Shown here piece after piece: positions 52,701 to 64,000 of a DNA stretch of 64,000 nt. Where the stretch lies: NCBI GenBank assembly GCA_037957365.1, contig JARHVA010002424.1, positions 1,044,501 to 1,108,500 on the forward strand, given 5' to 3'. Below the pieces are notes generated by a model, which searched no databases, was not told the DNA's origin, and saw only the letters and a program-made list of their open reading frames with translations. Made by a program: the position numbers and the translations under genes. Positions within the stretch are counted from its first letter, which is position 1, and every line of letters starts with the position of its first letter. Source of the DNA: Torreya grandis (lineage: Eukaryota; Streptophyta; Pinopsida; Cupressales; Taxaceae).

Positions 52701-53765
52701 CTTTATTGACAAGTTCAACATTGGATATCCATTATAAATAGTCAATTGGCCTAATAGATGTCACTTTTAAGAATTTTCTCAATGCTTTGTTTAATAATAC
52801 AAAAATGCGATGATGCATCTTGAATAATTTTTATTTTACTAGTTTGGCATCAGAATACACAACAAGGTTGTGAACAACCAAGGTGGGGTCTAAACCAGAC
52901 ATATTAGAATAGTCCCAAAAAAATATATCAACAAATTCCCTTAAAAGTATTATAAATACTTCACACTCCTCCTCAGTGAGGGATGTGCCTAATTCAATCC
53001 ATTTCATGTGATATGGAGTCCTGATGTTAACATATATCATGTCCTCCACTAGAAAGGTCGAACCATCTTCTATAATAGTAGGCAAATATTTAAATTGGCT
53101 TACAACAATAGAGTCCTTTGTTAGGTCTGGATCTTAAAGTTATCCTAGGAATGATGAATCAGAATCCCCTAAGGCTAGGGATTTCCATGTGAAAAATATA
53201 GTTAGAAACTCTTGAATGATTCGATGAAAATCTTAGTATTCTTCAAGGCTAAATGTGGACCCATAGACAAGTTCATCATTGGTGTTCTCCTGGTCTATGT
53301 TTGAAGAAGGTTGAATACCCTCATATAATGGCACTTGAAATAGGTTTTCACCACTAGACTCACCTTTCTATTTACTATTTCCCTAGTATAAAAGTACCTC
53401 AAAGAGGTTTTGACTTTTTGACCTCAATGTTTTATTTAATTATTTTTGGCTAAGGGTGTTCACTTGCTTTCCAAAATAAGCTTCAGGATCTAACTTGATT
53501 GAGAACCCTTTTTTGTGGTCTCCCAATGGAAAATTTTACCTAAGGCCTATAAAATCACAAAAATACTCATCATTATAAAACTCAATAATTGATACATTTG
53601 ATTTTTTTTGGCCTCAGTCTATTAGTTGGGGATAATATAATGGAAGCAGGTTATGGTGAATAACTAGTCAAAGGGTATAAATAGAATTAGAGTCAAACAA
53701 ATTGGTATGGGATAGGTAATCAAAAGGGATATGATAAAAATCTACTTCATTATTGACATCATCAT
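49740..53765 (-). pseudogene. Tat-type pol of element E (RT to integrase), decayed
   Basis: SLTEEECEVFIILLREFVDIF with GLDPTLVVHNLVVYSDAK lies in the open piece 53085-52831. RT continues down to about 52130, with the catalytic box YIND near 52375 instead of YxDD. RNase H sequence is at about 51900-51350 (LVFWWIIHNT-like, frame-broken). The integrase core WGLDLIRKINPTSFNDHKYI is in the open piece 50672-50484, and the pol end is near 49745. The N-terminal side is cut by element B at 53766 and continues beyond it. Stops and frame breaks are as frequent as in C and D. Confidence 0.85.
53761..53765. other. Left target-site copy of element B
   Basis: ATCAT immediately before the B LTR (TATAGACACC). 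The right counterpart is GTCAT at 63327-63331: four of five bases agree, as expected for an old 5-bp duplication. Confidence 0.6.
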
Positions 53766-54932
53766 TATAGACACCTAAAAGTGGCCACTAATGACCTCCA
53801 ACTAGGCTTTTGACCAATTTCTATCAAAATGCACAATTTGGACTAAAAACACTAAAACACATTAAATGAGTTGAAATTGTTGTATACAAGTGCCAATTTT
53901 GGCTATAGTATCACTAAATGGGTAATATAATTTATGAGATAGCTAACTTTGATCAGATCATTTTGAGTCAAAATGACATTTTCACACTTGGGTGCTCTGG
54001 ATTGCTCTTTTCTACCAAAATTATTACATGAGACACGTACCTTTGTTATTTTATGTTGGAAACATCCTAAATAGGATAACATATCTAATACATATACTAT
54101 CACATCCTAATTTAAATCCTATCAAATTTTGAGCCAATAATATGACATTTTGACCAATTTGACTAATTTCTGCACCAATTGCCAAGATTTGCACCAAAAT
54201 TGATAAATCATGTTTAAGGATAATTAATTTGAATCAAGAGCCTAATTAAGAATTCCATGGAACTTGTTGAATATTTATTTTTGGAAATTGATTATGAGTT
54301 TGTACATCATCAAGTGACATCATTTCTTGGAAAGACATCCCTAGGCCATAAATGCATAAAATATCTGATTAAGCTCTCTCATGCCTCTTTAATGCCTCTC
54401 TATTCAAAATATTTATGAATACATTTACTGGATTTGGCATCTAAAATTGGATGTATTCTTATCCACACATCTTCATCTTGAAATGGATGGTTTAGGTTCA
54501 TTCTAGTCATTTATAAAAATCTATAAATAAGAGGCCTTGCTTATTGATTTTAAAGATATTTTGGTGTAAAGTTATAATGCTAAAAAACTCTCTCAAGCTA
54601 TTGATGTAGTGTTATCATGTCTAATTACTGATCCAAGCCAAATCCATCACAAATCCATTGGTGCCAAGGATAAGAAGAGATATCCAATCCTCCTTTGATG
54701 AAGACTCATTAAGCACAAGCTGAGTAAGCCACTTCAACAAGCTATTTAGAGAATTCAAGGAACGTGAAGGATTTATTTTTCTTTTACATTCTAGTTGTGT
54801 TTTTTTTAATTAGTATTATTATGCTCCCCCTTGAGATGGGATTAAGGTGTTAGCATTAGTGTTTTTTGTTTGGATTTTGTTTCATGCACTAACACCATAC
54901 TAATCTCCCCTTATTACAATCCTATGTTCACA
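53766..54932 (+). repeat. 5' LTR of element B
   Basis: Starts TATAGACACC (the G of TG mutated) and ends TATGTTCACA. It pairs with 62157-63326 throughout, for example GAGATAGCTAACTTTGATCA and GAGCCAATAATATGACATTT. Confidence 0.92.
54522..54529 (+). promoter_or_regulatory. TATA box in 5' LTR of B
   Basis: TATAAATA followed by GAGGCC. The same box is at 62911-62918 in the 3' LTR and at matching places in A, C and E LTRs, which fixes the sense of the family. Confidence 0.7.
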
Positions 54933-54934
54933 AA

Positions 54935-54953
54935 TGGCATGCTCATTGGGACC
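54935..54953 (+). other. Primer-binding site of element B
   Basis: TGGCATGCTCATTGGGACC, two bases after the 5' LTR. It begins TGG as most tRNA primer sites do and resembles TGGCGAC-type sites of Tat/Ogre elements. The tRNA match was not tested. Confidence 0.6.
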
Positions 54954-57775
54954 GATGCATCCCACATAATAAGAAAATCATTATGCATCTTTTAGATCTT
55001 AATTTGGATTCTTAAATCTCTTTAAGTTTAATTTTCTAACTTTGTTTTGCCATTTTTCTTTGTCATGGGCTTACACAATAACTGCCAATGGTCAGTGCAA
55101 CTACCGATGGTCATTTTCAACTATTGATAGTCAGGTGAAACTGTTGATGATTAGGTATAAGCATTGATGGTAACTATGTAGGGTAGCAAGATAATAAGCC
55201 ATTTTTAAGAGCTTGGTTTGGGATCGTATATACTCTATTTTTGATGGTTTTTTTTAAAACCATGTGTTTTCTCCTAAATTTTTAGAATATGCTATCAATT
55301 TAACTTTAAGCTACATAGTTTTTTAATAAAACCAAGTTACTAACCAAGTCTAATCTAACACATTTGTTTCTTGAGGTTTTGCCTTTAGGTTGATAGGTGT
55401 TTAGTTTTCAAATTTATTTGACAATCCATAAAATAGATTTTAAGAAGGTAGTTATAATCTTGATTTTGCAAGATGAAAGGCTAGTTTGGAAACTAATTTG
55501 ATTGTTTTTTACTAACAACCATTTTAATTTGGGTTTAAAATGAACATGTCCAATCTTGCACACTTCATTTTGGGCTTAAAACAAACATGTTAAAACATAC
55601 ACATTTGGACTTTTGGGTTTAAAATAAACATGGTTATGTTTTCTATTGTTTTTTTATTAATGATCTTTTAAATTTTCCAAGGGGCCATGAACATAATCCA
55701 AATATTTTAATTGGTTTCTAAATAATGAACCTAGTCAAATCCTAACATGTTATCAATCTTGTTCAAATTATCTATTTGGTGTCTAAACAGAACCTAGTTC
55801 ATTTTTTATGCCATGGATGTTTAGTAAGTTTTTTCAAGTTCAATCAATGCCAAAGAGGCCAAAATTCATAACACATTTTTTTTGGTGTCTTAAAATGAAC
55901 ATAACATCATGTATTTTCATTGCTTTTACAAATGTTTGTTTACCATGCCTTGTTTGTTTATTGCTTGTTTTCATGAAAAGAGAAATGCATGTATGCTCTC
56001 CCCCCCATCCCCTTTAGGGAAATTGAGTGATCAAAAGTGATTTATCATTAAATTTGAGCCTAGTTCAAGGCATAAAAATAAAATCACGTAAGCTCTCCCC
56101 AATCTTGAATAGTATATGGTGATCTAAAAGTGACCATAATTTTTTTTTACTTGTCTTTTATTTTTCATGTATCTTAGCTTGTGAGGGGGACTTCATTACC
56201 TCCCATGAGTTCTTTAGGGAATCCTTAACTTGAGAATTCACCTCCCAATATTCTCTTCAACACCTCTCCATGAGGGGGTATATAATTGGTATCACCCCAC
56301 TGGGATGGTGGTTTGAGTGATTAAACCATATCCTATCACTAGGGCTAAGTTGGGGACATTTGAGTACATTGGACATCACACTACACTGAGTGAGTGATAG
56401 ATGTAGTGGTTGTAAAAAGGAAAAAAACATTTTTACAACAAACCAAGTGCCATAGACCCAATTGATGTGTTGCTTCTCTTACATTTTGACATGAAATTCT
56501 TATGAATTTGATCCATCTAGAATGATCAAAAACCAATTAGTTTTAGTCAACCCCACTTTGCCACACCCTTGATAGGATTTTGGATGATGTACTTGCATTT
56601 TGTCATTTTTTTTCTTGGTGTTTTGAGACTAAAACTAATGTGTTTGTTTATAATCTATGTCAAAACCAATTTATTCATATGCAACTCTTTTATTTAAAGA
56701 GATGTTATGTTGGTCATTTTACACCACACTTGTGCCTTGAAGTTTTTGCTATTTTTTGTGTGTGTGTGTCATTTGAGTTAAGGAGGGTAGAATTATGCTA
56801 CCCAAAACATGTCAAACCATTTTGACTTTGAGTCTTTGAAACATAACATTGATCACATCATTAGGCATACTTACACTATTAGACTGCTTAATTTTTTTCA
56901 AGATGTTTTTACCTTATATCAAATACCGTTGTTTAAAACCATGTCACATATGCCATTTAGACCTTGTTTATGCACTGTCATGTTATCCCATCTTGTATAG
57001 ATTATTTATTTAAATCCTAGTATTCAACATTGAGTTTTTAATTAGACTTATCAATTTTGAATCCTAACATAGATTAATTTCTATTTAGGCCTCGCTTCAT
57101 AGGGGATGATACATATATCTTTCTCTTTTGGGTTGCATAACTTCAGTTAATCGATTACCCAAATTTGAATACTATTGATTGTTTGTTTATTCACAAAGCC
57201 TATCCTCATCATTGTTTGTGCCTTTGTTTAGGAGAACACAACCTTTATCCAAGATCCTTTTGCCTTATGGCTTATGCAACTGATCATGTTTATGTTTGAT
57301 TCCATGTGTTAGGTCTATGTCAAAGTTGTTTCCAAACTTTTTAGATTAAATCAAATTCACATCAATCCTTTGTTTCAATCCTATATTTAGACACCGTTTG
57401 TCCAAAATTCCTAGCACAACCTATTTGAGCCTAGATTTTGACTCCAAGTTTGGACAAAAGACCTAGTAACTCTTTTGCCTTTCCTACTTTAAAAGTTTTT
57501 TGGAACACTTTGGCCTAGAATTTTGACATAATAGTTTTTATTCATATGCTTGACCTTTTATGTGTATGACATTTGACATTAGACTATTTCATGTCAAGTT
57601 TTAGTACAAACCATTTTGGAGATACAACTTCATTTCACAGACCATGTTGGAGATACAGCTCCACCTTCAATCAAATTAGACCAAGTTTAAACCTTTTGCC
57701 TTTTAGAAAATATTTTTCAAATTTTGTAGAACTCTAAGTCTTTTTATCTTCAAATATTTCATAATTTATGTGGAT
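54954..57775 (+). other. Leader region of element B
   Basis: 2.8 kb without a coherent sense frame. Small open frames at 55808-56017 and 56580-57000 look accidental. It aligns with the leader of A, so it is part of the family and not a later insertion. It contains the 20-bp repeat at 55080-55179. Confidence 0.6.
55080..55179 (+). repeat. Five 20-bp tandem units in leader of B
   Basis: Units AACTGCCAATGGTCAGTGC, AACTACCGATGGTCATTTTC, AACTATTGATAGTCAGGTGA, AACTGTTGATGATTAGGTAT and AAGCATTGATGGTAACTATG. The same repeat with longer units is in A. Confidence 0.85.
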
Positions 57776-59835
57776 ATGTATAACTAAACTTATGGTGGAG
57801 TTATGTATAATCCAAGTTATGATAGAATGGATACACAAATTGACTATAACCAAACACCTACTTATGATCCAACTTGAGATATTGATTGGTATGAAGAGGT
57901 TTATGAGGAGGACTTTTTTGAAGACCCTACTATAGATAATATTGTTTGGGATATGGATCCATACCCTCTTTACAATAATCAGTACATGGAACATAGTTAA
58001 GATCCAACTTATGATCCAATTCAAGATTGGGATGATATGGTTTATCAGGAGGACTTGGAAACTTTGGCTTGCATGAGAAACCAAGATCCATGATGTCCTT
58101 TCATTATCTAGTCATCAGCTATAACTAACCCTCCTTCAAACTATATGAGCTACCAAGCTCCAAAGTATCCAAGGAATATCATTACCATTCTAAGACCTTG
58201 TCTTATGGCTTGTGTGAGAAATCAAGATCCATGATTCCCTATCATTATTCAAATTCTAATCATTCTTTGTCCATTTATAATCATTCCCCATTTTGGAAAA
58301 CCCCAACCAATCTAATCGATACCTACCTAATTGAGCCAATCATTCGAGGGCCAAGTTGTATTCAAAACTAGTATTTTCTAATTCATTTGAAACCGAGGCC
58401 GAGAAAACCAACCAATCCAAGAAGTTTTTTTTGAGCCAACCATTTATGATAATTTAACCTGTGATGAATCAAATTTCAATCCTATACCTATTATCGAGGA
58501 GTCTCACTCTGATGAGCCAATCTTTGTTGAGTTACTTCTTAATGATTATAACTAATTTTGGGAAAATCATTACCTTAACCATATGATTATTTTTTAATAG
58601 ACTCCCTCTAACAAGCTAGTCTTTAAGGATTTCTCTCTTGAACTATTTCCCATTATTGAGGAGTCTCACTTTGACAAACCAGTCTCTATGGATCCCACCA
58701 TGCTATTATAGGTTGTTACTTGTATAATATCAAACATTAAACAAGACATCATTATAACAAAGTACCCATTAGATGAAGAACCAAAATTAGAGTTAGGTTA
58801 TATTCTTAAATTGACATCATATTTAACATCAAAAATAGAATCAACATCAATCTTGTCATTGAATTTAGAGTCCATTGAGTTAGAATCAAATTCAAAAATA
58901 GAGTAAATTCATAGCTATTACAACATTAGTAATGCATGTATAACATATTTATTTAAATACATTTGTGATCCTTCCATGGTTTTTGAGGAGGATTACTTTA
59001 AATTGACACAATTTATCTGAGTATCTTCTATGAGGATTGTGTCACTAACCCTCATGCCATTACCACCAAGCAACATAGTCATATTATTGACATTCCATTT
59101 CCCACAAGTGTTGATTGGGATAGATAAAATCAAACCTTGTTGAATTACATCCATATCAATGTAGTAGTTGAAGAGAAAGGAGGTCAAGACCAAAATCATG
59201 TAGAAGAATAACAATCTCTTAGTGGAAATTTTTTAGAGTCACTAAATGATAATCAAAGTTCAAACTTAGCATCTTATAGTGAAACCTTTTTAGAGGCATT
59301 AAAAGATAATCAAAGTCAAAATTCAGCATTCCTTGGTGAAACTTTCTTGGAGGTGCTATGGGATAATCAAGACAAATTCATTGGTGAAAATCTCTTTGAG
59401 GTGACAGTAATTTAAGCACACAAGTTATTTATTGTTTGATGAAGATATTATCAAAGAAAAAAAATAGCTTCCAATCTATAACATAATCAGATGGTATCTA
59501 CTCTCAAGCCCAAACAACAAAAAAATATGGGGGTCTTATCAAGAGAATATTTAGAAGTCTTCATCCCCACCACATCCAAAGTTATGTTGAATTTAGAATT
59601 AACAACATTGTGTGTGCCTAAAGTACCTAATCTTCATTTGTTTCCCCACCATCATACATTCCATTATCATCCACATTTATATTTCAAAAATAAAACTATC
59701 AATCAACATTTATCCCTATTTACCATCCATGGATGTACTTTCCTTTGTAGAGGCTATAAAGATACCTTGTCTCAATGCTTGAAGGAATCAGACTCAATGA
59801 CCAATGAAGATCATAAAAACATTCTTTGTGTCTAA
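57776..59835 (+). pseudogene. Element B internal ORF, acidic, unknown function (decayed)
   Basis: Homologous to the ORF of element A but in the opposite genomic orientation, which supports that it was once translated. Start near the Met at 57776 (MYN, then YGGVMYNPSYDRMDTQ). An acidic stretch DIDWYEEVYEEDFFEDPTID continues with WDMDPYPLYNNQYMEHS and DWDDMVYQEDLETLACM. ACMRNQDP and ACVRNQDP repeats lie near 58065 and 58210. IFYEDCVTNPHAITTKQH is near 59020. Four S/G-E-T-F-L-E-x-L-x-x-N-Q repeats lie at 59221-59400, and the C-terminal open piece 59491-59835 holds FTIHGCTFLCRGYKDTLSQ. Several stops and shifts are present. No zinc knuckle, protease or RT motif seen. It could be a diverged gag-like or accessory protein of a non-autonomous family. 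Confidence 0.62.
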
Positions 59836-60390
59836 ATATATAGGCATTTATTGATAGAGAAACTATTCATAAGAGGTGTGGGCTAGAAATTAACATGATT
59901 GAGTATTCTATTTGCATTATTTGTTGATTAGGACGTGCATCTCCACTTTAGTATGAACAAAAGAATCAGAATCATACCTAAGATAAACACATCAAAACCA
60001 ACAACCATCATTAACCAAAAACATGTAACATGATATTATTATATATCTATTTTCCATTGTCACATATATTTCCATTCACCCCATCACTTGGGGGTAACCC
60101 TTTTAACATTTTATCCAACCTATAAAACCATCATTATCTTAGAGAAAAACCATGCCATCCTATCATTCCATTCCTATCTAGACCAAATCATATTTTTATT
60201 CATCTTACCCAATCCTATTTTGATCTTGGTTATTTTGGTTTTTATTGTACTTTTCATGAGGGGATTATAATGAAGTTTTAATAATTAATCAAATTCTATG
60301 TTTAAATGATAGTCTATGAAAGTAGTATGACAACTGATCTATCAAGATATATTTCATTTTCCATGCTATATCAAGTTTGTTTATGTGAGC

Positions 60391-60523
60391 TTGATTATAT
60401 TCCATGCTAGGGAAAATCAATGTTTCTCTAGTATTTCTACTAATTATAAATATCTATGGACAAATTAGTATCATTGATCTGATCTATTGTATCCTAGTTA
60501 TAGCTACCTATGGGAAAACTAGG
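60391..60523 (+). repeat. Three-hairpin cassette of element B
   Basis: In plus (sense) order III 60391-60420 (TTGATT/AATCAA), II 60439-60469 (ACTAATT/AATTAGT), I 60493-60523 (CCTAGTT/AACTAGG). This is the mirror order expected for an element on the opposite strand from A, C, D and E. Confidence 0.85.
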
Positions 60524-61052
60524 GGCATCATTTGTTTATCATGCATTGCTGCATCACCTTGCCATTTTTGTTTTCATTTGCCTTGTCATTCAAATTGAAG
60601 ATTTGAGAACTTATTGTGACCTAGTCATTTTCTCCCCACCTTTTATTTGGATGTATTTACTATGACTTGAGGTCATCTTAGGACTATGTAGGCCATGCTC
60701 AATTCATGTTGAGGTCACTGTATTTCCCCTTTCCATGCATTCTCACCATTTTATGAGAAATCTAAACCAAACACTCTCACCATTTTTCAAGTAGGTATCT
60801 TTTCATTATCTAATGAGTTAAGATACCTCAAAATGCCAAAAAAAATTTAAATATTTCAAAAATCCAAACATATTTATCTTGTCTAAGACTAGTTAGTTAT
60901 CCTCACTTAGCCCTATTGGGGCATGGTCATTATTAGGATGATTTTTTATTTTATTTTATTTTTATAATTTTTATTTGTTTGTTTATTTCAAGTTGTTTGT
61001 CTGTTTGTGTGATTTTTATGTTTCTTTGTTTGTTTGGTCACTTTCTTATTTA

Positions 61053-61155
61053 TTTTCTTTCAATACTGTTGCCTCAACTTAGTCTACATATTAGTCAACT
61101 TAGTGATTTTCATAGGGAAAATGTTTGTTTTCTTTCAGTACTGTTGCCTCAACTT
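61053..61155 (+). repeat. Local 75-bp duplication in 3' region of B
   Basis: TTTTCTTTCAATACTGTTGC at 61053 recurs at 61128 with one change, both followed by CTCAACTT. Confidence 0.75.
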
Positions 61156-61803
61156 TCTTGTTTTTTTTCTTTCTATAGCTGCCTTTGGGAAAACTAGGGG
61201 CATGGGAAAACTAGTGTTAGTTGGGTGATTCCTTAAGCACATTATTATTGAGTCTATTAATATTCATATGTTAACATTTTCATCATGGTTTTTATCATTG
61301 GTACATTATTTTTGAGTGTTTATTATATTTGGAGTCAGTCCTTATGAATATTTTGCGATAGTCTTCATGGTGTTCTATCATGATGCTTATCCTCACATTC
61401 TATAAAAAAAATAAACTTCAAGAAGGTATACAATCAATGAAGCTATAGAAGTTTCTCCTTGGTACCTTGGAAAATCCTTCCACCCATCTTGATTAAATCA
61501 ACTCATTGACCATTTTGGTTGTATTATTGTTAATAAGGATGAACATTTCCTCATTCAAAGGTATAACTACATCTTTTCCAATGATCAAATCTTATTCTTC
61601 TATCCATCCCTTTTATCACTTTATGCATCCTCATATGCTTGGTTGTTTGTGGCTTATTTAGTCATTAGACTATCACATTTATGTGTGTGTCTACTCATCT
61701 TTAATCTATATTTTAGGGTATATTCTTGAGTTATGATTGATAATCTACCCTAACTGGGGAATAACCATATCAAACATCATCTTTATCCAATCCAAGTCAT
61801 CTT

Positions 61804-61879
61804 AATGATTATAACCACCTATGGGCAAATCATTATTTTTCCTTTTTTCCTAATTATAACTACCCTTGGGAAAATTAAT
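61804..61879 (+). repeat. Two LTR-proximal hairpin units of element B
   Basis: Unit 61804-61834 has arms AATGATT/AATCATT around TATAACCACCTATGGGCA. Unit 61851-61879 has arms TAATT/AATTA. They correspond in position to the 18718-18790 pair of A and the nine-unit array of E. Confidence 0.82.
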
Positions 61880-62134
61880 ATCCTTTTTAAATCAATACAT
61901 CCAAACATTTTCTCATTTGGATTAATCTCAACCATGGGTTAATTCCACCTTTCTTCTTGTTTATTTTTAAGGGACCATCTAACCATATATGTGACGTCCA
62001 CTCCCTCGAGGGGGAATCATCGTAGGCTTTTCAAGCACCATTTGGAGCTTTATTATTTAATCATCATCTTATTTTTGGCATTCAAGCCTTTACTCATTAT
62101 TTGAGAAGACATTTCTATACCTATAGTTTGCAAA

Positions 62135-62156
62135 ATATTCCCAAATAAGTGCAAAC
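62135..62156 (+). promoter_or_regulatory. Polypurine tract of element B (degenerate)
   Basis: CCCAAATAAGTGCAAAC abuts the 3' LTR TGTAGACACC. Element A has the less decayed AAATAGGGGCAAAC. Confidence 0.6.
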
Positions 62157-63326
62157 TGTAGACACCTAAAAGCGGCCACCAATGACCTCCAATCAAGTTT
62201 TTGACTAATTTCTATCAAAATGTATAATTTAGCCTAAAAACACTTTAAAAAAATTAAATGAGTTGAAATTTTTATATAAAAATATTAATTTTGGCTAGAG
62301 TATCACTAAATGGGGAAATATAATTTATGAGATAGCTAACTTTGATCAGATCATTTTGAGTCAAAATGACATTTTCACACCTCAGTGCTCTGGATTGCTC
62401 TTTTCTACCAAAATTATTACATGAGACATGTGCCTTTGTTATTTTTTGTTAAGAACATCCTAAATGGGATAACAGATCCCACACATCTAATATTGCATCC
62501 TAATTTTAATCCAGTTAAATTTTGAGCCAATAATATGACATTTTGACCAATTTGATTAATTTGTGCACCAATTGCCAAGATTTGCACCAAAATGATTATG
62601 TTTAAGGCTAATTAATTTGAATCAAGATCCTAATTAAGAATTCCATGGAACTTTTTGAATATTTATTTTTGGAAATTGATTATGATTTTTTGCATCATCA
62701 AGTGACATCATTTCTTGGAAAGACATCCTTAGGCCATAAATGCATAAAATATCTGATTAAGCCCTCCCATGCCTCTTTAACACCTCTCCATCCCAAAAAT
62801 GTATCATGGAATTTACTAAATTTAGCCTAAAAAAATTTAATAGATTCTTAGCCACACATCTTCATCTTGAGATGGATGGTTTAGGTTCATTTTGGTCATT
62901 TGTAAAAATCTATAAATAGGAGGCCTTACCTATTGATTTTTAAGCTCTTTCGGTGTAAAGTTATAATGCTAAAAAACTCTCTCAAGCCATTGATGTAATG
63001 TTATCATGTCCAATTATTGAGACAATCTAAATCCATCACAAATCCATTGGTACCAAGGGGAAGAGGAGATATCCAAGCTTCCTTTGATGAAGACTCATTG
63101 AGCACAAGCCAAGCAAGCCACTTCAATAAGCTATTTGGAGCATTCAAGGAAGATGAAGGATTTATTTGTATTTTTCATTCTAGTTGTGATTTTTTTAATT
63201 TAGTAGTTTTATTATGCTCCCCGTTGAGATAGGATTAAGGTGTTAACATTAGTGTGTTTTTTTTGGATTTAATTTTGTGCAACTAACACCATAATAATCT
63301 CCCCTTATTGTAAATCTATGTTTATA
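62157..63326 (+). repeat. 3' LTR of element B
   Basis: Begins TGTAGACACCTAAAAG and ends with TATGTTTATA, the decayed form of TATGTTCACA. TATA box at 62911-62918. The right target copy GTCAT follows. Confidence 0.92.
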
Positions 63327-63331
63327 GTCAT

Positions 63332-64000
63332 CATTAGTAATTGATGATGGAACTCAAATAAGATACATGGGGTCACCTCCAGGTGGTTTAAATATATGAC
63401 CATATGTTCCTTTATACCAAGTCATATAAATTGTCTCAAGTGTTCCATATTGATTTATATGGATGACTCCTCCTTCATAAGCTTGGTTCTCCTTGATCTA
63501 ATTAGGAATGGGGTATTTAGAATTTTTGTAATAATCAACCAATTTTTCATTATACAACCATGATTTATCACCTTCAAGAGGGTCCTATTTTAGGATAGAG
63601 TCAAGTATGAAAGTGATAAGTGATAGACTATACAAGTGACCTTTACCCTTTATTTACCATTCTATGTAAGGTGGTTTAGATTTTGGTTTTCTAAAGGAAT
63701 TTGGGTTCTATGAAAGTTGGGCAATGTGGAATGTATTATGGGTCAAATATTCTTCTAGTCTATTATCCAAGATAGTATAATGATTAGACATTCTAGGAGG
63801 CAACATGTGGGAAAGTGAATCAAGGGTATTAGGGTCAATGTATTTGGACTCTGGTGAATCAATAATTATGTCTTTCCCCTTATCCTTCTTGGCAATCATA
63901 TTCATGCCAAAATGGTAGTTATAACTTTTAAACTTGGATTCTAAATGATTACAATGCTTGTATGGATGAAAATCTCCTATAATAGTAACCTCCATACCTA
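63332..64000 (-). pseudogene. Element E polyprotein between protease and RT, continues past window
   Basis: Resumption of element E beyond B. The open piece 63995-63708 (MEVTIIGDFHPYKHCNHLES, then MSNHYTILDNRLEEYLTHNT) matches the post-protease segment of C (near 37990-37700) and D (44928-44686). It lies just downstream of the protease, so the protease and gag of E would be to the right of the window. The lower part, 63336-63700, matches C 37350-37700 and contains stops. Confidence 0.82.

Larger units (their letters stand above)
59836..62134 (+). other. 3' non-coding region of element B
   Basis: No credible gene. A T/TTTG-rich tract near 60945-61045 matches A/C-rich plus-strand tracts in A, C, D and E (sense orientation equal). 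It holds the hairpin cassette and two further hairpins. Confidence 0.65.
53766..63326 (+). mobile_element. Element B: pol-less LTR retroelement nested in element E
   Basis: Complete two-LTR structure on the plus strand: 5' LTR 53766-54932 (1167 bp), primer site 54935-54953, leader to 57775, ORF 57776-59835, 3' non-coding region with hairpins, purine-rich tract 62135-62156, 3' LTR 62157-63326 (1170 bp). In a hand-compared stretch of about 160 bp the LTRs differ at about 8 positions, so B is younger than A. No protease, RT or integrase could be read. It is flanked by ATCAT/GTCAT and interrupts element E at a site whose uninterrupted form is seen in element D near 44345-44365. Confidence 0.9.
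46556..64000 (-). mobile_element. Element E: Tat-like Ty3/gypsy, interrupted by element B
   Basis: Minus strand: partial 3' LTR (46556-47269), polypurine tract, long 3' non-coding region with hairpin array (47270-49740), pol (49740-53765), then element B (53766-63326), then more polyprotein sequence (63332-64000) that leaves the window. The join across B matches uninterrupted C and D sequence (word AATAAGATACATGGGGTCA at 37350, 44390 and 63358), so it is one element. Confidence 0.85.

Overview
The window looks like nuclear DNA from a seed plant with a large, repeat-filled genome. It is very AT-rich, has no intact protein-coding gene, and I found no tRNA, rRNA, operon-like packing or CRISPR array. 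Most of the interpretable sequence is old LTR retrotransposon, decayed by stops, frameshifts, deletions and nesting. Retention of such old decayed elements fits gymnosperm-like genomes, but I cannot name a species from sequence alone.

Layout: (1) 1-3849 is mostly unresolved, with one 118-bp tandem duplication. (2) 3850-6280 (+) is a decayed Ty3/gypsy pol (RT, RNase H, integrase), followed by a compound AT/GT microsatellite. (3) 6605-10872 is mostly unresolved and holds a 29-nt palindrome and a four-unit 86-bp tandem array. (4) 10873-27648 (-) is a Copia-type element with unusually long LTRs (about 2.9 kb) and an interior reduced to gag. Its 5' LTR is split by element A (17217-26241, -). (5) 27649-30653 is unresolved. 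(6) 30654-46555 (-) is a Tat/Ogre-like Ty3/gypsy element (C) whose interior is tandemly duplicated: copy C, copy D and a truncated third copy F, with a period of about 7.0 kb. (7) 46556-64000 (-) is a further related element (E), interrupted at 53766-63326 by element B (+).

Elements A and B are relatives of each other: 1.17-1.22-kb LTRs beginning TGTA(G/A)ACACC in sense and carrying a TATA box, a primer-binding site, a purine-rich tract, a long leader and one acidic ORF. No protease, RT or integrase is recognisable in them. C, D and E carry a Tat-type pol (protease, RT, RNase H, a second plant-type RNase H, integrase), so A and B look like non-autonomous partners that would have needed pol supplied in trans.

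The most interesting signal is a short hairpin-forming repeat in the 3' non-coding region of A, B, C, D and E. A near-invariant core (sense TATAACCACCTTTGGG) is flanked by complementary arms. The arms differ between units, but many units remain self-complementary, including a compensatory change between elements. Three distinguishable units form an ordered cassette in all five copies, and element E has an additional nine-unit array near its LTR.
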